Part shown: positions 8,103-18,806 of the stretch, one piece after another
Position numbering within the stretch: position 1 is the stretch's first letter
Layout: every line of letters begins with the position of its first letter
Assembly (NCBI RefSeq): GCF_902170785.1
Contig: NZ_CABHYG010000021.1
Coordinates: 16,128 to 80,127, forward strand
Direction of reading: 5' to 3'
From: Yersinia proxima
GTDB taxonomy: Bacteria > Pseudomonadota > Gammaproteobacteria > Enterobacterales > Enterobacteriaceae
Length of the DNA: 64,000 nt
Notes under the pieces: generated by a model
Database searches by the model: none
Told to the model about the DNA's origin: nothing
The model's input: the letters and a program-made list of their open reading frames with translations, nothing else
Program-made: the position numbers and the translations under genes

Positions 8103-9545
8103 ATGTCCAGACGGCTTAGAAGGACCAAAATTGTTACTACACTGGGGCCGGCTACTGACCGCGACAATAATCTGGAAAAGGTTATTGCTGCAGGTGCTAA
8201 CGTAGTCCGCCTGAATTTTTCCCATGGTAGCGCTGAAGATCACGAATTACGGGCTAATAAAGTCCGTGAAATCGCCGCCAAACTGGGCCGGCATGTAGCG
8301 ATTCTTGGCGATCTACAAGGTCCTAAAATCCGTGTATCAACCTTTAAGGAAGGTAAAGTATTCCTTAATATTGGTGATAAATTCTTGCTAGACGCCAACA
8401 TGGCCAAAGGCGAAGGCGACAGGGAAAAAGTGGGTATCGATTATAAAGGGTTACCTGCTGATGTGGTTCCCGGTGATATCTTGTTGCTAGACGATGGCCG
8501 TGTACAGTTGAAGGTTATTGAAGTTCAGGGCATGAAGGTCTTTACTGAAGTCACCGTCGGCGGCCCGCTCTCCAATAACAAAGGGATTAACAAGTTAGGT
8601 GGCGGTCTATCGGCCGAGGCATTAACCGAAAAAGATAAAGCCGATATCATTACAGCGGCCAAGATTGGTGTGGACTTCCTGGCTGTCTCTTTCCCTCGTA
8701 CCGGCGAAGATTTGAACTATGCCCGTCGTCTGGCCCGTGATGCAGGTTGTAATGCGAAAATCGTCGCTAAAGTAGAGCGTGCAGAAGCCGTTGCTACCGA
8801 TGAAGCGATGGATGATATCATTCTGGCCTCTGACGTTGTCATGGTTGCTCGTGGTGATTTAGGTGTTGAGATTGGTGATCCTGAGTTGGTGGGTATTCAG
8901 AAAAAACTGATCCGCCGCGCTCGCCAATTGAACCGTGCAGTGATCACTGCGACTCAGATGATGGAGTCGATGATAACCAACCCAATGCCAACCCGTGCTG
9001 AAGTTATGGATGTGGCCAATGCGGTGCTCGATGGTACTGATGCGGTGATGTTATCGGCCGAAACAGCCGCAGGTCAGTATCCGGCTGAAACCGTTGCTGC
9101 GATGGCAAAAGTTTGTCTGGGTGCGGAAAAAATCCCAAGTATTAATGTGTCAAAACATCGCCTGGATATGCAATTCGATAATGTCGAAGAAGCTATCGCG
9201 ATGTCGACCATGTATGCAGCAAACCATCTGAAAGGTATCACTGCGATTATCGCCATGACCGAATCAGGGCGCACTGCACTGATGATGTCCCGTATCAGTT
9301 CCGGTTTGCCGATTTTTGCTATGTCACGTCATGAACATACTTTAAATCTGACTGCTATCTACCGTGGTGTCACTCCGGTATTCTGTGATACTCACACTGA
9401 CGGCGTGCTGGCAGCAACTGAAGCGGTTAACCGCTTGAGAGACAAAGGCTACCTGCTTTCCGGCGATCTGGTTATTGTCACTCAGGGTGATGTCATGGGG
9501 ACGATTGGCACGACCAATACCAGCCGTATTTTACGTGTTGAGTAA
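8103..9545 (+). CDS. pykA: Pyruvate kinase II PykA
   Basis: A 480-residue pyruvate kinase converting phosphoenolpyruvate and ADP to pyruvate and ATP. The N-terminal [14 protein letters not shown], the active-site blocks LNFSHGS and [11 protein letters not shown], and the signature [11 protein letters not shown] are present. The length and the start SRRLRRTK match the AMP-activated PykA isoenzyme rather than PykF. ACGGAGTAAG is a good ribosome site. It lies downstream of hexR, has its own terminator and converges on lpxM. Confidence 0.97.
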   Translation: MSRRLRRTKIVTTLGPATDRDNNLEKVIAAGANVVRLNFSHGSAEDHELRANKVREIAAKLGRHVAILGDLQGPKIRVSTFKEGKVFLNIGDKFLLDANMAKGEGDREKVGIDYKGLPADVVPGDILLLDDGRVQLKVIEVQGMKVFTEVTVGGPLSNNKGINKLGGGLSAEALTEKDKADIITAAKIGVDFLAVSFPRTGEDLNYARRLARDAGCNAKIVAKVERAEAVATDEAMDDIILASDVVMVARGDLGVEIGDPELVGIQKKLIRRARQLNRAVITATQMMESMITNPMPTRAEVMDVANAVLDGTDAVMLSAETAAGQYPAETVAAMAKVCLGAEKIPSINVSKHRLDMQFDNVEEAIAMSTMYAANHLKGITAIIAMTESGRTALMMSRISSGLPIFAMSRHEHTLNLTAIYRGVTPVFCDTHTDGVLAATEAVNRLRDKGYLLSGDLVIVTQGDVMGTIGTTNTSRILRVE

Positions 9546-9570
9546 TATGACGTCGCGATAAACGAAAAGC

Positions 9571-9602
9571 AAAAAACCCGCTAATCACCAGCGGGTTTTT
9601 TT
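9571..9602 (+). terminator. Rho-independent terminator of pykA
   Basis: AAAAAACCCGCT and AGCGGGTTTTTTT pair around AATCACC, followed by a T-run, 26 bases past the stop codon. The A-rich 5' flank would also let it act in the lpxM direction. Confidence 0.92.
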
Positions 9603-9642
9603 ATGTTTGCTAATTATTTCAGCCCTGCAACTGCACCAAACG

Positions 9643-10605
9643 TTACAAGTCTTTGCGAACATAAGGTTCTATTTCACCTTCTTTACGGGTTTTAAGCAAT
9701 TTCAAAATCCAGGTGTATTGCTCGGGATTCGGCTTAACCAGCAGTTCAACTTCTTCATTCATACGGCGTGCAATATAAGTATCGTCAGCATCTGCCAAAT
9801 CATCCATTGGTGGACGAATATAGATATCAAGGCGGTGTTCACGATAATTGTAGACAGGGAACATTGGAACGATCGCTGCACGACAAACCTTCATCAACCG
9901 ACCTACTGCCGGTAACGTGGCCTTATAAGTCGCGAAGAAATCAACAAATTCACTTTGCTCAGGGCCGTAGTCCTCATCGGGCAAGTAATAACCCCAGAAC
10001 CCCTGGCGTACAGAACTGATAAAGGGCTTGATACCGCTCTCACGCGCATGAATACGACCACCAAACCGTAAGCGTGCACTGTTCCATAAATAATCGACAA
10101 CTGGATTACGTTGATGATGGAACATGCCCGCCACGGGTTTGCCTTGCTCAGCTAACAACATGGCAGGAATATCTATCGACCAGGCATGGGGCACCAACAA
10201 AATAACATTGCGCTCCTGTTGTTGCAGCCCATCTAAAATATCCAGTCCATGCCAATGGACACGCGTCAGGACTTTCTTAGGGTCGCGGAAACACAGTTCC
10301 GCCATCATCATTAAAGGTTGCGCTGCAGTCGCAAACATTTGATCAATAATATGTTCGCGCTCTGCTTCTGGCAACTCTGGCATACAATAAAGGAGGTTAA
10401 TGCGGGCGCGGCGGCGGGCACTTTTAGCCAATTTACCGGCAAGACGCCCCACCCCAGCCAATAACGGATCACGGAATTTCGGTGGAACATAAGCCATCGC
10501 GGCCATGGCCCCGGCCCCTAACCATACCCCCCAAAAACGAGGATGTAGGAAAGATTTTTTAAATACCGGAATAAAACCAGCAGCGTCGTTTTTCTCTTTA
10601 TGCAT
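9643..10605 (-). CDS. lpxM: Lipid A biosynthesis acyltransferase LpxM (MsbB)
   Basis: A 320-residue inner-membrane late acyltransferase that transfers a secondary acyl chain to Kdo2-lipid A, normally the last of the Raetz-pathway acylations. The catalytic HX4D motif is H140-AWSI-D145. A single N-terminal membrane anchor lies around residues 24-42. The position between pykA and mepM is as in E. coli and favours LpxM over the paralogues LpxL and LpxP. In Yersinia late acylation changes with temperature; nothing in this sequence shows that control. Confidence 0.93.
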   Translation of the reverse strand: MHKEKNDAAGFIPVFKKSFLHPRFWGVWLGAGAMAAMAYVPPKFRDPLLAGVGRLAGKLAKSARRRARINLLYCMPELPEAEREHIIDQMFATAAQPLMMMAELCFRDPKKVLTRVHWHGLDILDGLQQQERNVILLVPHAWSIDIPAMLLAEQGKPVAGMFHHQRNPVVDYLWNSARLRFGGRIHARESGIKPFISSVRQGFWGYYLPDEDYGPEQSEFVDFFATYKATLPAVGRLMKVCRAAIVPMFPVYNYREHRLDIYIRPPMDDLADADDTYIARRMNEEVELLVKPNPEQYTWILKLLKTRKEGEIEPYVRKDL

Positions 10606-10658
10606 GGGGAACTCTTGGAATTGGCGGTGAACTAATAATATACCGCTGGGTAGAAACG

Positions 10659-10683
10659 CGCCGGTAGCCCATCGCTACCGGCG
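10659..10683 (-). terminator. Possible weak terminator downstream of mepM
   Basis: CGCCGGTAG and CTACCGGCG form a perfect 9-bp stem with a 7-base loop just past the mepM stop. The reverse strand then continues CGTTTCTACC, only a short T-run, so termination would be weak. Confidence 0.45.
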
Positions 10684-10688
10684 TGCTA

Positions 10689-12005
10689 TTAATCCAGTTG
10701 CAACTGCGGGATGACCTGTTTAGCAACGGCCAGATAGTCGCTGCGATCTTTACCACTCAACCCTTCTGAACGCGGTAACTTCGCAGTTAATGGGTTAACA
10801 GCTTGCTGGTTCATCCAAAATTCATAATGCAGATGTGGACCAGTGGAACGCCCCGTGTTACCTGACAATGCGATGCGATCACCACGTTTCACTTTTTGGC
10901 CGGGTTTCACCAATAGCTTCTTCAGATGCATATAACGAGTGGTGTATTGGCGACCATGACGAATAGCGACATAATTACCGGCAGCTCCACTGCGCTTAGC
11001 AATAACCACTTCACCATCACCCACCGCCAGCACCGGTGTACCAACTGGCATCGCAAAATCCACACCTTTGTGTGGCGCAATACGACCTGTTACCGGGTTA
11101 ATTCGGCGAGGATTGAAGTTAGACGAGACGCGGAATTGTTTCATGGTAGGGAAACGCATAAAACCACGTGCCAGCCCTGAACCCTGCCGGTCATAGAACT
11201 TACCATCTTCGGCGCGGATGGCGTAATAATCCTTACCACCTGAGCGCATACGCACCCCAACCAATTGACTCTGCTCACTGCGGCCATCAAGTATTTCACG
11301 GGACATCAGCACCGAGAACTGATCACCTTTACGCAGTTTGGAAAAATCTAACTGCCATTGTAATGCTTTCGTCACAGCGCGTATCTCTGCAGCCGTCAGT
11401 CCAGCCTTTCTGGCGCTGGTAACAAAACTGCCATCAAGCCGACCAGTAAGAACGGTATTGGTCCAGTCGCCTTTCTGTAACTCTTTTGTTTCTTTGAAAT
11501 TATTGCCTACACGGTCATAAGTGCGGGTTTCCCGGCGAGAAACTTCCCACGTCAGGCGCTGCAAGTCACCGGTGTCATTGACAGTCCAGGAGATTTGTTG
11601 CCCGACCTTCAGATTACGTAAATCTCGGTTTTGGGTCGCCAACAGAGAAACATCGGAAATATCGATGCCATATTGGGTAAGAATACTGCTGAGGGTATCC
11701 CCGGTTGAAACCACATACTCATGGACGCCAGTTTCACTGACATCTTTGGCATCTAATTCGTCTTGCGGGATTTCATCGTCAGGAGTCGGCTGATCAATGG
11801 GTTCACTGGCTTCAGGTAATAAAATACGGGTTTGACTGGTATCTAATACCACGCTTTTGGCGATTGGCTCATGTTCCGGATGATAAACAAAAGGCCGCCA
11901 AACAGCGACGGCCAGTGTCATTACAGTCAACGATCCCAGCATAATACGATGGGGTCGAGGGAGATTGTTATACGCCAAGGTGATAGTTCGGACTATCTGC
12001 TGCAC
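10689..12005 (-). CDS. mepM: Murein DD-endopeptidase MepM (M23, LysM-like)
   Basis: A 438-residue periplasmic peptidoglycan hydrolase that cuts D-Ala-mDAP crosslinks so that new murein strands can be inserted. A membrane anchor is at about 22-38, a LysM/OapA-like fold around 96-140 (VVSTGDTLSSILTQYG) and a C-terminal M23 LytM domain. Zinc ligands are visible as H312xxxD316 and HLH at 391-393. All catalytic residues are present, so it should be active, unlike EnvC/NlpD-type activators. It lies 14 bases after znuA on the same strand and is probably co-transcribed with it. Confidence 0.94.
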   Translation of the reverse strand: MQQIVRTITLAYNNLPRPHRIMLGSLTVMTLAVAVWRPFVYHPEHEPIAKSVVLDTSQTRILLPEASEPIDQPTPDDEIPQDELDAKDVSETGVHEYVVSTGDTLSSILTQYGIDISDVSLLATQNRDLRNLKVGQQISWTVNDTGDLQRLTWEVSRRETRTYDRVGNNFKETKELQKGDWTNTVLTGRLDGSFVTSARKAGLTAAEIRAVTKALQWQLDFSKLRKGDQFSVLMSREILDGRSEQSQLVGVRMRSGGKDYYAIRAEDGKFYDRQGSGLARGFMRFPTMKQFRVSSNFNPRRINPVTGRIAPHKGVDFAMPVGTPVLAVGDGEVVIAKRSGAAGNYVAIRHGRQYTTRYMHLKKLLVKPGQKVKRGDRIALSGNTGRSTGPHLHYEFWMNQQAVNPLTAKLPRSEGLSGKDRSDYLAVAKQVIPQLQLD

Positions 12006-12019
12006 TTATGAGTATCCTT

Positions 12020-12982
12020 TTAATCTTGCTTCAGGCAGCTCACGTATTGGTTCGACAACTGAGACATAAAGTTCACATAGCTGTCCTTGCCTAATACTAT
12101 GCCACTCCCCAAAGGATCTAAGGTGCCTGAACGCACGTCTGTTCCTTTGGCGACAGCATTAATGACGGCCGGCCTGAATTGTGGCTCAGCAAAAACGCAT
12201 ACCGCTTTATGCTCAACCAACTGTGTTCGAATTTGATGTAAACGCTGCGCACCAGGTTGAATTTCGGGATTGACTGTAAAATGCCCTAATGGGCTCAAGC
12301 CAAAGTGTTTTTCAAAGTAGCCATAAGCATCATGAAAAACGAAGTATCCCTTACCTTGGGCAGGCTTTAGCATAGTAGCAATATTTTTTTCATTTTGCGC
12401 TAGTTGATCCTCGAATCGGCGCAGGTTTGCATCTAATTTGTCCTTATTTTGTGGCATAAGTTCCAATAATCTGTCGTGAATAGCAATTGCAGATTGTTTG
12501 GCGATAGTTGGGGACAGCCAAATATGCATATTATATTCGCCGTGATGATGCTCATCATGGTGATTATCTTTAGCATGATCATGGTCATGACCGTCGCCTT
12601 CCCCTTCATGTTCATCATCTTCATTACCTTTCATCAATAAAGGCATGACAGAAGGTAACTGCGCCAATGCTATCTGTTTATTATCAGCAACTTGCGTTAG
12701 AGGTTTCGATAAAAATGCTTCCATTTCCGGCCCAACCCAAATAACCAGGTCAGCGCTACGTAACCGCTGGACATCTGATGGGCGCAGGGCATAATCGTGC
12801 GGTGATGCGCCATCGGGCAATAAGACTTCTGTCGGTAATACGCCATCAGCGATAGCTGAGGCGATAAAACCCAGCGGTCGCACTGATGTAACGACCGCTG
12901 CTGAAGCAATATTAAATGGATTGGCCATTAATACTGCACTGGCCAACATTGCGCGCTTTAGCCATTTATTTTTGTGTAACAT
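12020..12982 (-). CDS. znuA: Zinc ABC transporter, periplasmic zinc-binding protein ZnuA
   Basis: A 320-residue cluster A-I solute-binding protein delivering Zn2+ to ZnuBC. The signal peptide ends near residue 29 (NIASAA). H62 (ASPHDYALR) and H153 (NMHIWLSP) are zinc ligands. The acidic histidine-rich loop at about 121-148 ([10 protein letters not shown] onwards) is typical of zinc-specific members. A C-terminal cysteine pair (CVFAEP, CLKQD) probably forms the stabilising disulphide. It is divergent from znuCB across a Zur operator. Confidence 0.96.
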   Translation of the reverse strand: MLHKNKWLKRAMLASAVLMANPFNIASAAVVTSVRPLGFIASAIADGVLPTEVLLPDGASPHDYALRPSDVQRLRSADLVIWVGPEMEAFLSKPLTQVADNKQIALAQLPSVMPLLMKGNEDDEHEGEGDGHDHDHAKDNHHDEHHHGEYNMHIWLSPTIAKQSAIAIHDRLLELMPQNKDKLDANLRRFEDQLAQNEKNIATMLKPAQGKGYFVFHDAYGYFEKHFGLSPLGHFTVNPEIQPGAQRLHQIRTQLVEHKAVCVFAEPQFRPAVINAVAKGTDVRSGTLDPLGSGIVLGKDSYVNFMSQLSNQYVSCLKQD

Positions 12983-13015
12983 AATACGAATTCTCGACGT
13001 TTTGATGGGTTAAGC

Positions 13016-13032
13016 GTAATATTATAACATTC
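13016..13032. promoter_or_regulatory. Zur-binding site in the znuA-znuC divergent promoter
   Basis: GTAATATTATAACATTC (reverse strand GAATGTTATAATATTAC) closely matches the enterobacterial Zur box GAAATGTTATA-type palindrome. It sits in the 75-bp gap between znuA and znuC, where one operator can repress both transcripts when zinc is plentiful. Confidence 0.85.
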
Positions 13033-13057
13033 AATCAGTTCTGCAAACGTAATCATA

Positions 13058-13816
13058 ATGTCCACACTGGTAACGCTAAATAAGATATCCGTCACTTTTG
13101 GTAGTCGGCGGGTGCTCAATGATATTTCCCTTTCCCTGCGTCCGGGAAGAATTCTTACTCTGCTTGGGCCAAATGGCGCAGGCAAATCAACCTTGGTGCG
13201 CGTGGTGTTAGGGCTGATTGCTCCTACCAGCGGCTCGATTATTCGTGAGCCGGGTTTACGCATCGGCTATGTGCCGCAAAAGCTCCATCTGGATACCACA
13301 TTACCACTGACAGTAAGCCGTTTCATGCGGCTAAAACCCGGCGTCAAAAAAGCAGATATCTTGCCAGCACTTAAGCGGGTACATGCTGCTCATCTATTAG
13401 ACCAGCCGATGCAAAAACTCTCCGGTGGTGAGAACCAGCGAGTGCTATTAGCCCGCGCATTACTGAATAGCCCACAGTTGCTGGTATTAGATGAACCGAC
13501 ACAAGGTGTTGATGTTAATGGACAACTTGCGTTGTATGACTTGATTGAACAGCTACGTAGAGAACTCGGTTGTGCCGTACTAATGGTGTCCCATGACCTG
13601 CATTTAGTGATGGCTAAAACCGATGAAGTATTATGTCTTAACCAGCATATTTGCTGTTCCGGCGCGCCGGAGGTGGTCTCAACGCATCCTGAATTTATCG
13701 CCATGTTTGGTCAACGTGGCGCTGAGCAGCTAGCGGTTTATCGCCATCACCATAATCATCGTCATGATTTGCACGGAAAGATTATTTTGAAGAACAGTGG
13801 GAGCCGTGGCGCATGA
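13058..13816 (+). CDS. znuC: Zinc ABC transporter ATP-binding protein ZnuC
   Basis: A 252-residue ABC ATPase. Walker [10 protein letters not shown] is at 37-45, the signature LSGGE at 121-125 and Walker B LLVLDEP at 141-147, with the switch histidine in MVSHDLH. The tail is rich in histidine ([12 protein letters not shown]), as in other ZnuC proteins, where it may sense or bind zinc. The stop overlaps the start of znuB by 4 bases (ATGA), indicating translational coupling. Confidence 0.96.
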   Translation: MSTLVTLNKISVTFGSRRVLNDISLSLRPGRILTLLGPNGAGKSTLVRVVLGLIAPTSGSIIREPGLRIGYVPQKLHLDTTLPLTVSRFMRLKPGVKKADILPALKRVHAAHLLDQPMQKLSGGENQRVLLARALLNSPQLLVLDEPTQGVDVNGQLALYDLIEQLRRELGCAVLMVSHDLHLVMAKTDEVLCLNQHICCSGAPEVVSTHPEFIAMFGQRGAEQLAVYRHHHNHRHDLHGKIILKNSGSRGA

Positions 13817-14598
13817 TTGAATTATTGTTACCTGGCTGGTTGGCCGGTGTGCTGCTGGCAACGGCGGCTGGGCCTCTGGGATCATTTGTTGTCTGGCGTC
13901 GGATGTCCTATTTTGGCGATACCTTGGCTCATGCATCATTACTGGGTGTTGCATTCGGTTTATTGCTCAATGTGAATCCATTTTATGCAGTCATCGTGAT
14001 GACCATGTTGCTCGCGCTGATTCTGGTGTGGTTGGAACGCCGCCCGCAGTTGGCCGTTGACACACTACTCGGGATTATGGCTCACAGTGCATTATCTTTG
14101 GGCTTAGTGGTGGTTAGCCTGATGCATAATGTGCGGGTCGATTTAATGGCCTATCTGTTTGGCGACCTGCTTTCAGTTACATTGAGTGATATCTGGTTGA
14201 TAGCCGCAGGAGTGGTGGTGGTGCTCGGGATATTGTGCTGGCAATGGCGAGCGTTGCTATCAATGACTATCAGCCCGGAACTGGCTCATGTGGACGGTGT
14301 TAATTTAGAACGCGTCCGGATGCTGTTGATGCTGGTGACCGCACTGACTATTGGTTTGTCGATGAAGTTTGTTGGCGCGCTGATTATTACGTCCTTGCTG
14401 ATCATTCCTGCCGCCGCCGCACGCCGTTTTGCCCGCACGCCAGAACAAATGGCCGGTATTGCCATTGGTATTGGTATTGTTGCCGTGACCGGTGGCTTAA
14501 CCTTCTCTGCCTTTTATGATACCCCAGCTGGCCCTTCAGTTGTGTTGTGTGCTGCAGTGATGTTCATCCTAAGTCTGTCGCAAAAAGCGCGCGGGTAA
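13813..14598 (+). CDS. znuB: Zinc ABC transporter permease ZnuB
   Basis: A 261-residue multi-spanning inner-membrane permease of the ABC-3 metal family. [17 protein letters not shown] is the conserved cytoplasmic coupling region and [18 protein letters not shown] the family C-terminal block. It forms the channel with ZnuC and ZnuA. It is the last gene of the znuCB operon; a hairpin terminator follows at once. Confidence 0.96.
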   Translation: MIELLLPGWLAGVLLATAAGPLGSFVVWRRMSYFGDTLAHASLLGVAFGLLLNVNPFYAVIVMTMLLALILVWLERRPQLAVDTLLGIMAHSALSLGLVVVSLMHNVRVDLMAYLFGDLLSVTLSDIWLIAAGVVVVLGILCWQWRALLSMTISPELAHVDGVNLERVRMLLMLVTALTIGLSMKFVGALIITSLLIIPAAAARRFARTPEQMAGIAIGIGIVAVTGGLTFSAFYDTPAGPSVVLCAAVMFILSLSQKARG

Positions 14599-14603
14599 TA
14601 ATT

Positions 14604-14641
14604 GTTAAGTGGGGTTTATATTAATAAACCCCATTCTTAAC
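14604..14641 (+). terminator. Terminator-like hairpin after znuB
   Basis: TGGGGTTTAT (14610-14619) and ATAAACCCCA (14624-14633) pair around ATTA and extend outward through GTTAAG and CTTAAC. The T-run is poor, so strength is uncertain. Confidence 0.6.
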
Positions 14642-14866
14642 TCTTTCTCCTATTTGCCTATCACTTCCCATAACCATCAATTCTGTTTTTTATATTTTAA
14701 TTAGTGTGATCAACCACAAATACAATATATATGCAGTGTAATACCCTGCATAACACTTCAAACATTGAGCAATATATTGATTATGCAGATACTCAACTCG
14801 TCTCTGCATGGGCTTTGTACGCTCTCAATTTACGCCGAATGACTATTCGCAAAGAGGCGACCTATC

Positions 14867-16348
14867 ATGGATAGATCCACCCCCACTGGTTTACTTCAGC
14901 AACCTAAACCGTTCTTTATGATCTTTTTTGTCGAATTATGGGAGAGATTCGGTTATTACGGCGTGCAAGGTATTCTGGCTGTTTTCTTCGTTAGCCAGCT
15001 AGGATTCTCGCAAGAACAAGCATTTGTTACTTTTGGTGCTTTTGCTGCTTTGGTTTATGGCCTGATTTCTATCGGCGGATATGTCGGTGACCATCTGCTC
15101 GGGACTAAACGTACCATGGTCTTGGGGGCAGTGGTGCTGGCTGCAGGTTATTTCGCCACCGGTTTATCATTGTACCAACCGAACCTTATTTTCTTTGCTT
15201 TAGGTACTATTGCTGTGGGAAATGGTTTATTCAAGGCCAACCCAGCCAGCTTATTATCTAAATGTTATCCACCGAAAGATCCCCGCCTGGACGGAGCCTT
15301 TACTCTATTTTATATGTCGATCAATATCGGCTCCTTGCTGTCACTTTCATTGGCACCGGTTATAGCAGAACGTTTTGGGTATACCGTAACCTATTACTTA
15401 TGCGGCATTGGCTTGATTTTTGCTCTGCTGGTCTACTTCTGCTGCCGCCATATGGTGCGCCATATTGGTTCTGAACCCGATACAAAACCCTTAAATTGGC
15501 GCAATCTGCTATTAGTGCTACTGGGCAGTGCTGTAATGATATGCATCTGCGCCTGGTTGATGAATCATGTGATCATCGCCAACCTGGTGTTGATCGTCTT
15601 ATCACTGATCGTCGTTTTTATCTTTTTCAGAGAGGCATTGAAGCAAGACCAATTGGGCCGTAATAAAATGTTTGTTGCTTTCATTCTGATGATTGAAGCC
15701 ATCGTATTTTACGTTTTATATGCGCAGATGCCGACTTCGCTTAACTTCTTCGCTATCAATAATGTCCATCATGAGATCCTCGGATTCAGTATTAATCCGG
15801 TCAGTTTCCAGGCGCTAAACCCATTCTGGGTGGTCGTCGCCAGCCCCATTTTGGCCTCAATTTATACTCGGTTGGGCAGCCAAAATCGTGACTTATCCAT
15901 GCCCGCAAAATTTACATTAGGGATGTTTTTATGTTCGCTGGGTTTCCTGACTGCGGCGGCGGCCGGAATGTGGTTCGCTGATGCACAAGGTCTAACATCA
16001 CCTTGGTTTATTGTTCTGGTTTATTTATTCCAGAGCTTGGGGGAATTGATGATAAGCGCCCTCGGCCTGGCGATGGTGGCGGCGTTAGTACCACAATACT
16101 TAATGGGGTTTATTCTGGGGATGTGGTTCCTGACGCAGGCAGCTTCATTCCTGATTGGCGGCTACGTCGCAACCTTTACCGCGACACCTGAGGGCATGAC
16201 TGATCCACTTGAAACATTACCTATCTACACCGACGTGTTTGGCAAAATTGGCATGGTCACACTGGTCATTGCATTAGTTATGGCACTACTTATCCCATGG
16301 CTTAACCGAATGATTAACACATCGGCCAAGGAGGATGCAGTAGCCTGA
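14867..16348 (+). CDS. dtpB: Di-/tripeptide:proton symporter DtpB (POT family)
   Basis: A 493-residue inner-membrane proton-coupled oligopeptide transporter of the major facilitator superfamily. The ExxERF motif (E23-L-W-E26-R27-F28) needed for proton coupling and the [14 protein letters not shown] loop are intact. Long stretches, such as [20 protein letters not shown] and [18 protein letters not shown], match E. coli DtpB rather than DtpA. In E. coli dtpB is elsewhere and znuB adjoins ruvB, so its place here is a lineage-specific arrangement. The 268-bp AT-rich gap upstream should hold its promoter. Confidence 0.9.
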   Translation: MDRSTPTGLLQQPKPFFMIFFVELWERFGYYGVQGILAVFFVSQLGFSQEQAFVTFGAFAALVYGLISIGGYVGDHLLGTKRTMVLGAVVLAAGYFATGLSLYQPNLIFFALGTIAVGNGLFKANPASLLSKCYPPKDPRLDGAFTLFYMSINIGSLLSLSLAPVIAERFGYTVTYYLCGIGLIFALLVYFCCRHMVRHIGSEPDTKPLNWRNLLLVLLGSAVMICICAWLMNHVIIANLVLIVLSLIVVFIFFREALKQDQLGRNKMFVAFILMIEAIVFYVLYAQMPTSLNFFAINNVHHEILGFSINPVSFQALNPFWVVVASPILASIYTRLGSQNRDLSMPAKFTLGMFLCSLGFLTAAAAGMWFADAQGLTSPWFIVLVYLFQSLGELMISALGLAMVAALVPQYLMGFILGMWFLTQAASFLIGGYVATFTATPEGMTDPLETLPIYTDVFGKIGMVTLVIALVMALLIPWLNRMINTSAKEDAVA

Positions 16349-16398
16349 GAATCTCACTTATCAGGGCTGACAATAGCGCAGCCCTGCATCAAAGAGGC

Positions 16399-17403
16399 TT
16401 ACTCTTCCCGGGTGATACCAAAATGTTTATAAGCGTGATTGGTAGCAATACGCCCGCGCGGAGTACGCTGAATAAAACCTTGCTGGATTAAGTACGGCTC
16501 CAGAACATCTTCAATGGTTTCCCGCTCTTCACCAATCGCTGCCGCCAGGTTATCCAACCCCACCGGCCCACCCATAAATTTATCAATAACAGCCAGCAAA
16601 AGTTTTCGGTCCATAAAATCGAACCCTTCAGCATCGACATTCAGCATATCCAGCGCTTTCATCGCCACATCTCCATTGATAGCTCCATCGGCCCTCACCT
16701 CTGCAAAGTCACGCACACGGCGCAACAAACGGTTGGTGATACGCGGTGTTCCTCTGGAACGGCGTGCCAACTGGTGCGCGCCCTCGGGAGTCAATTCAAG
16801 ACCCAAACACTTGGCACTGCGCGAAACGATATGTTCTAAATCAGCGACTTGATAGAACTCAAGCCGCTGCACAATACCGAAACGGTCACGCAATGGAGAA
16901 GTCAGTGAGCCGGCTCGCGTGGTCGCTCCTATCAAGGTAAAAGGAGGTAAATCAAGTTTGATGGAACGTGCAGCTGGGCCTTCGCCAATCATGATATCCA
17001 GTTGATAATCTTCCATCGCCGGGTAGAGAATTTCTTCTACCACTGGAGATAATCGGTGGATTTCATCAATAAATAACACGTCATGCGGCTCAAGATTGGT
17101 TAGCATGGCAGCTAAATCACCCGCCTTCTCCAACACCGGGCCGGAGGTGGTGCGCAAATTAACACCCATTTCATTAGCAACAATATTGGCTAATGTGGTT
17201 TTACCTAAACCCGGAGGGCCAAATATCAGCACATGATCCAACGCATCACCGCGCTGTTTCGCCGCCTGGATGAAGATTTCCATTTGCTCACGGACATGAG
17301 GTTGCCCGACATATTCAGCCAACAGCTTCGGACGGATAGCCCTGTCAATACTCTCTTCATCACTGATAACACCCGCAGAGATCAGGCGGTCTGCTTCAAT
17401 CAT
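16399..17403 (-). CDS. ruvB: Holliday junction branch migration ATPase RuvB
   Basis: A 334-residue AAA+ motor. Walker A GPPGLGKT is at 62-69, Walker B DEIH at 113-116, then [18 protein letters not shown] (sensor/arginine-finger region) and the C-terminal winged helix ([17 protein letters not shown]). Hexamers flank RuvA and pump DNA through the junction during recombination and fork repair. It lies 29 bases after ruvA and shares its LexA-controlled promoter. Confidence 0.97.
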   Translation of the reverse strand: MIEADRLISAGVISDEESIDRAIRPKLLAEYVGQPHVREQMEIFIQAAKQRGDALDHVLIFGPPGLGKTTLANIVANEMGVNLRTTSGPVLEKAGDLAAMLTNLEPHDVLFIDEIHRLSPVVEEILYPAMEDYQLDIMIGEGPAARSIKLDLPPFTLIGATTRAGSLTSPLRDRFGIVQRLEFYQVADLEHIVSRSAKCLGLELTPEGAHQLARRSRGTPRITNRLLRRVRDFAEVRADGAINGDVAMKALDMLNVDAEGFDFMDRKLLLAVIDKFMGGPVGLDNLAAAIGEERETIEDVLEPYLIQQGFIQRTPRGRIATNHAYKHFGITREE

Positions 17404-17432
17404 TTTAGACCCCTACTTCAATCATTATCTAC

Positions 17433-18050
17433 CTATAACGCGGCACGCAAAGCATCACGGATCAGGGTTTCACAATCGGCACCCGGTTTAGCTATTTTAC
17501 TCACCAGGCGGCTGGCTTCTTGCGGTTTATAGCCCAAAGCCACCAGCGCAGAAGCGGCTTCCGCTTCGATATCGGCATCTGAAATTTGTGACGAATTGCT
17601 GGCAGGCAACTGAATATCACCGGTGTTGTTGAATAAGTCACCATTGAGGCCTTTAAAGCGGTCTTTCATTTCAACCACTAACCGCTCGGCGGTCTTCTTA
17701 CCAACACCCGGTAATTTCACCAGCGTGGTGATATCTTCGCGTTCAACCGCCGCCACAAACTGCTGTGCTGACATGCCAGAAAGAATGGCCAGTGCCAGTT
17801 TTGGCCCCACACCGTTCACTTTTATTAATTCACGAAACAGTGCTCGTTCCTGCTTATCATTAAAACCGTATAGTAGCTGAGCATCTTCGCGCACCACAAA
17901 CTGGGTAAAGATAATGGCTTCGTGCCCAATATCTGGCAGCTCATAAAAACAGGTCATCGGTAGTTGGACTTCATAGCCAACACCGTTAGTTTCCAGCAGC
18001 ACCAGGGGTGGCTGTTTTTCCAGAATGATACCTCTGAGGCGCCCTATCAC
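17433..18050 (-). CDS. ruvA: Holliday junction-binding protein RuvA
   Basis: A 205-residue junction-recognition subunit with an N-terminal OB fold ([12 protein letters not shown]), tandem helix-hairpin-helix motifs ([16 protein letters not shown] and [15 protein letters not shown]) and a C-terminal RuvB-contact domain ([14 protein letters not shown]). The start is GTG at 18050, the position used by E. coli, with GAGGAG 8 bases upstream; in-frame upstream ATG 18077 would add residues not found in the family. It is the first gene of the ruvAB operon, downstream of a LexA box. Confidence 0.95.
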   Translation of the reverse strand: MIGRLRGIILEKQPPLVLLETNGVGYEVQLPMTCFYELPDIGHEAIIFTQFVVREDAQLLYGFNDKQERALFRELIKVNGVGPKLALAILSGMSAQQFVAAVEREDITTLVKLPGVGKKTAERLVVEMKDRFKGLNGDLFNNTGDIQLPASNSSQISDADIEAEAASALVALGYKPQEASRLVSKIAKPGADCETLIRDALRAAL

Positions 18051-18110
18051 GTTGACTCTCTCCTCGTTTACCCGCATTCGGGTATAAACATAATGGCTGT
18101 TTATAGCATA

Positions 18111-18135
18111 AAAAAGGCTGGATGGATATCCAGCC
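18111..18135 (-). promoter_or_regulatory. LexA (SOS) box of ruvAB, overlapping a ruvC terminator hairpin
   Basis: On the reverse strand CTGGATATCCATCCAG (18118-18133) fits CTG-N10-CAG and differs by one base from the E. coli ruvA SOS box as I remember it. The same bases form an 8-bp stem (GGCTGGAT/ATCCAGCC, 4-base loop) followed by TTTTTT, so the element can also terminate transcription from ruvC. Confidence 0.8.
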
Positions 18136-18172
18136 TACAATAACAGTTAACCTGCTCGCATTAAAATACCCG

Positions 18173-18694
18173 TCAGCGAAGCCTGCCGCGCGCCAGCACC
18201 ATTTGGTCATTACCCAAACGCAGGGTATTTTGACTAAGATGGCAATGGGTTATGGCAATGGCCAGCGCATCTGCGGCATCAGCTTGAGGGTTCGCAGGAA
18301 GTTTCAACAGTGAGCGCACCATGTGCTGAACCTGGCTTTTTTCCGCCGCACCTGTGCCTACTACCGTCTGTTTAACCTGACGAGCGGCATATTCGGAAAC
18401 CGGTAAATTCAGGTTTACCGCCGCAACGATCGCCGCTCCTCGCGCCTGCCCCAGCTTTAAGGCCGAGTCCGGGTTTTTCGCCATAAACACTTGTTCGATT
18501 GCAAAAAAATCGGGTTGGAACTGAGTGATAATTTCAGTGACACCTGCATAAATCAACTTCAGGCGAGTAGGCATATCATCAACGACAGTGCGAATACAGC
18601 CACTGCCCAGATAGGTGAGCTGACGACCTTGTTGGCGAATTACGCCGTAACCGGTGACACGAGAACCGGGGTCGATGCCTAATACGATCGCCAT
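18173..18694 (-). CDS. ruvC: Holliday junction resolvase RuvC
   Basis: A 173-residue dimeric endonuclease of the RNase H fold that cuts Holliday junctions symmetrically. The catalytic acidic residues are visible: D8 (GIDPGS), E67 (AIEQVF), D139 and D142 (QADAADALA). It follows yebC with a 112-bp gap and precedes ruvAB, from which it is separated by a hairpin that also carries the SOS box. The length is normal. Confidence 0.97.
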   Translation of the reverse strand: MAIVLGIDPGSRVTGYGVIRQQGRQLTYLGSGCIRTVVDDMPTRLKLIYAGVTEIITQFQPDFFAIEQVFMAKNPDSALKLGQARGAAIVAAVNLNLPVSEYAARQVKQTVVGTGAAEKSQVQHMVRSLLKLPANPQADAADALAIAITHCHLSQNTLRLGNDQMVLARGRLR

Positions 18695-18806
18695 ACCAGT
18701 TTATTCACCTTGTTCAGTACTTCTAATGTAATGCACCGGCCACAAAATGTGGCCAGTATGTAGGGTATTAAAATAGAGCTAAATAGCAGGATATAATCAC
18801 ACTGAT

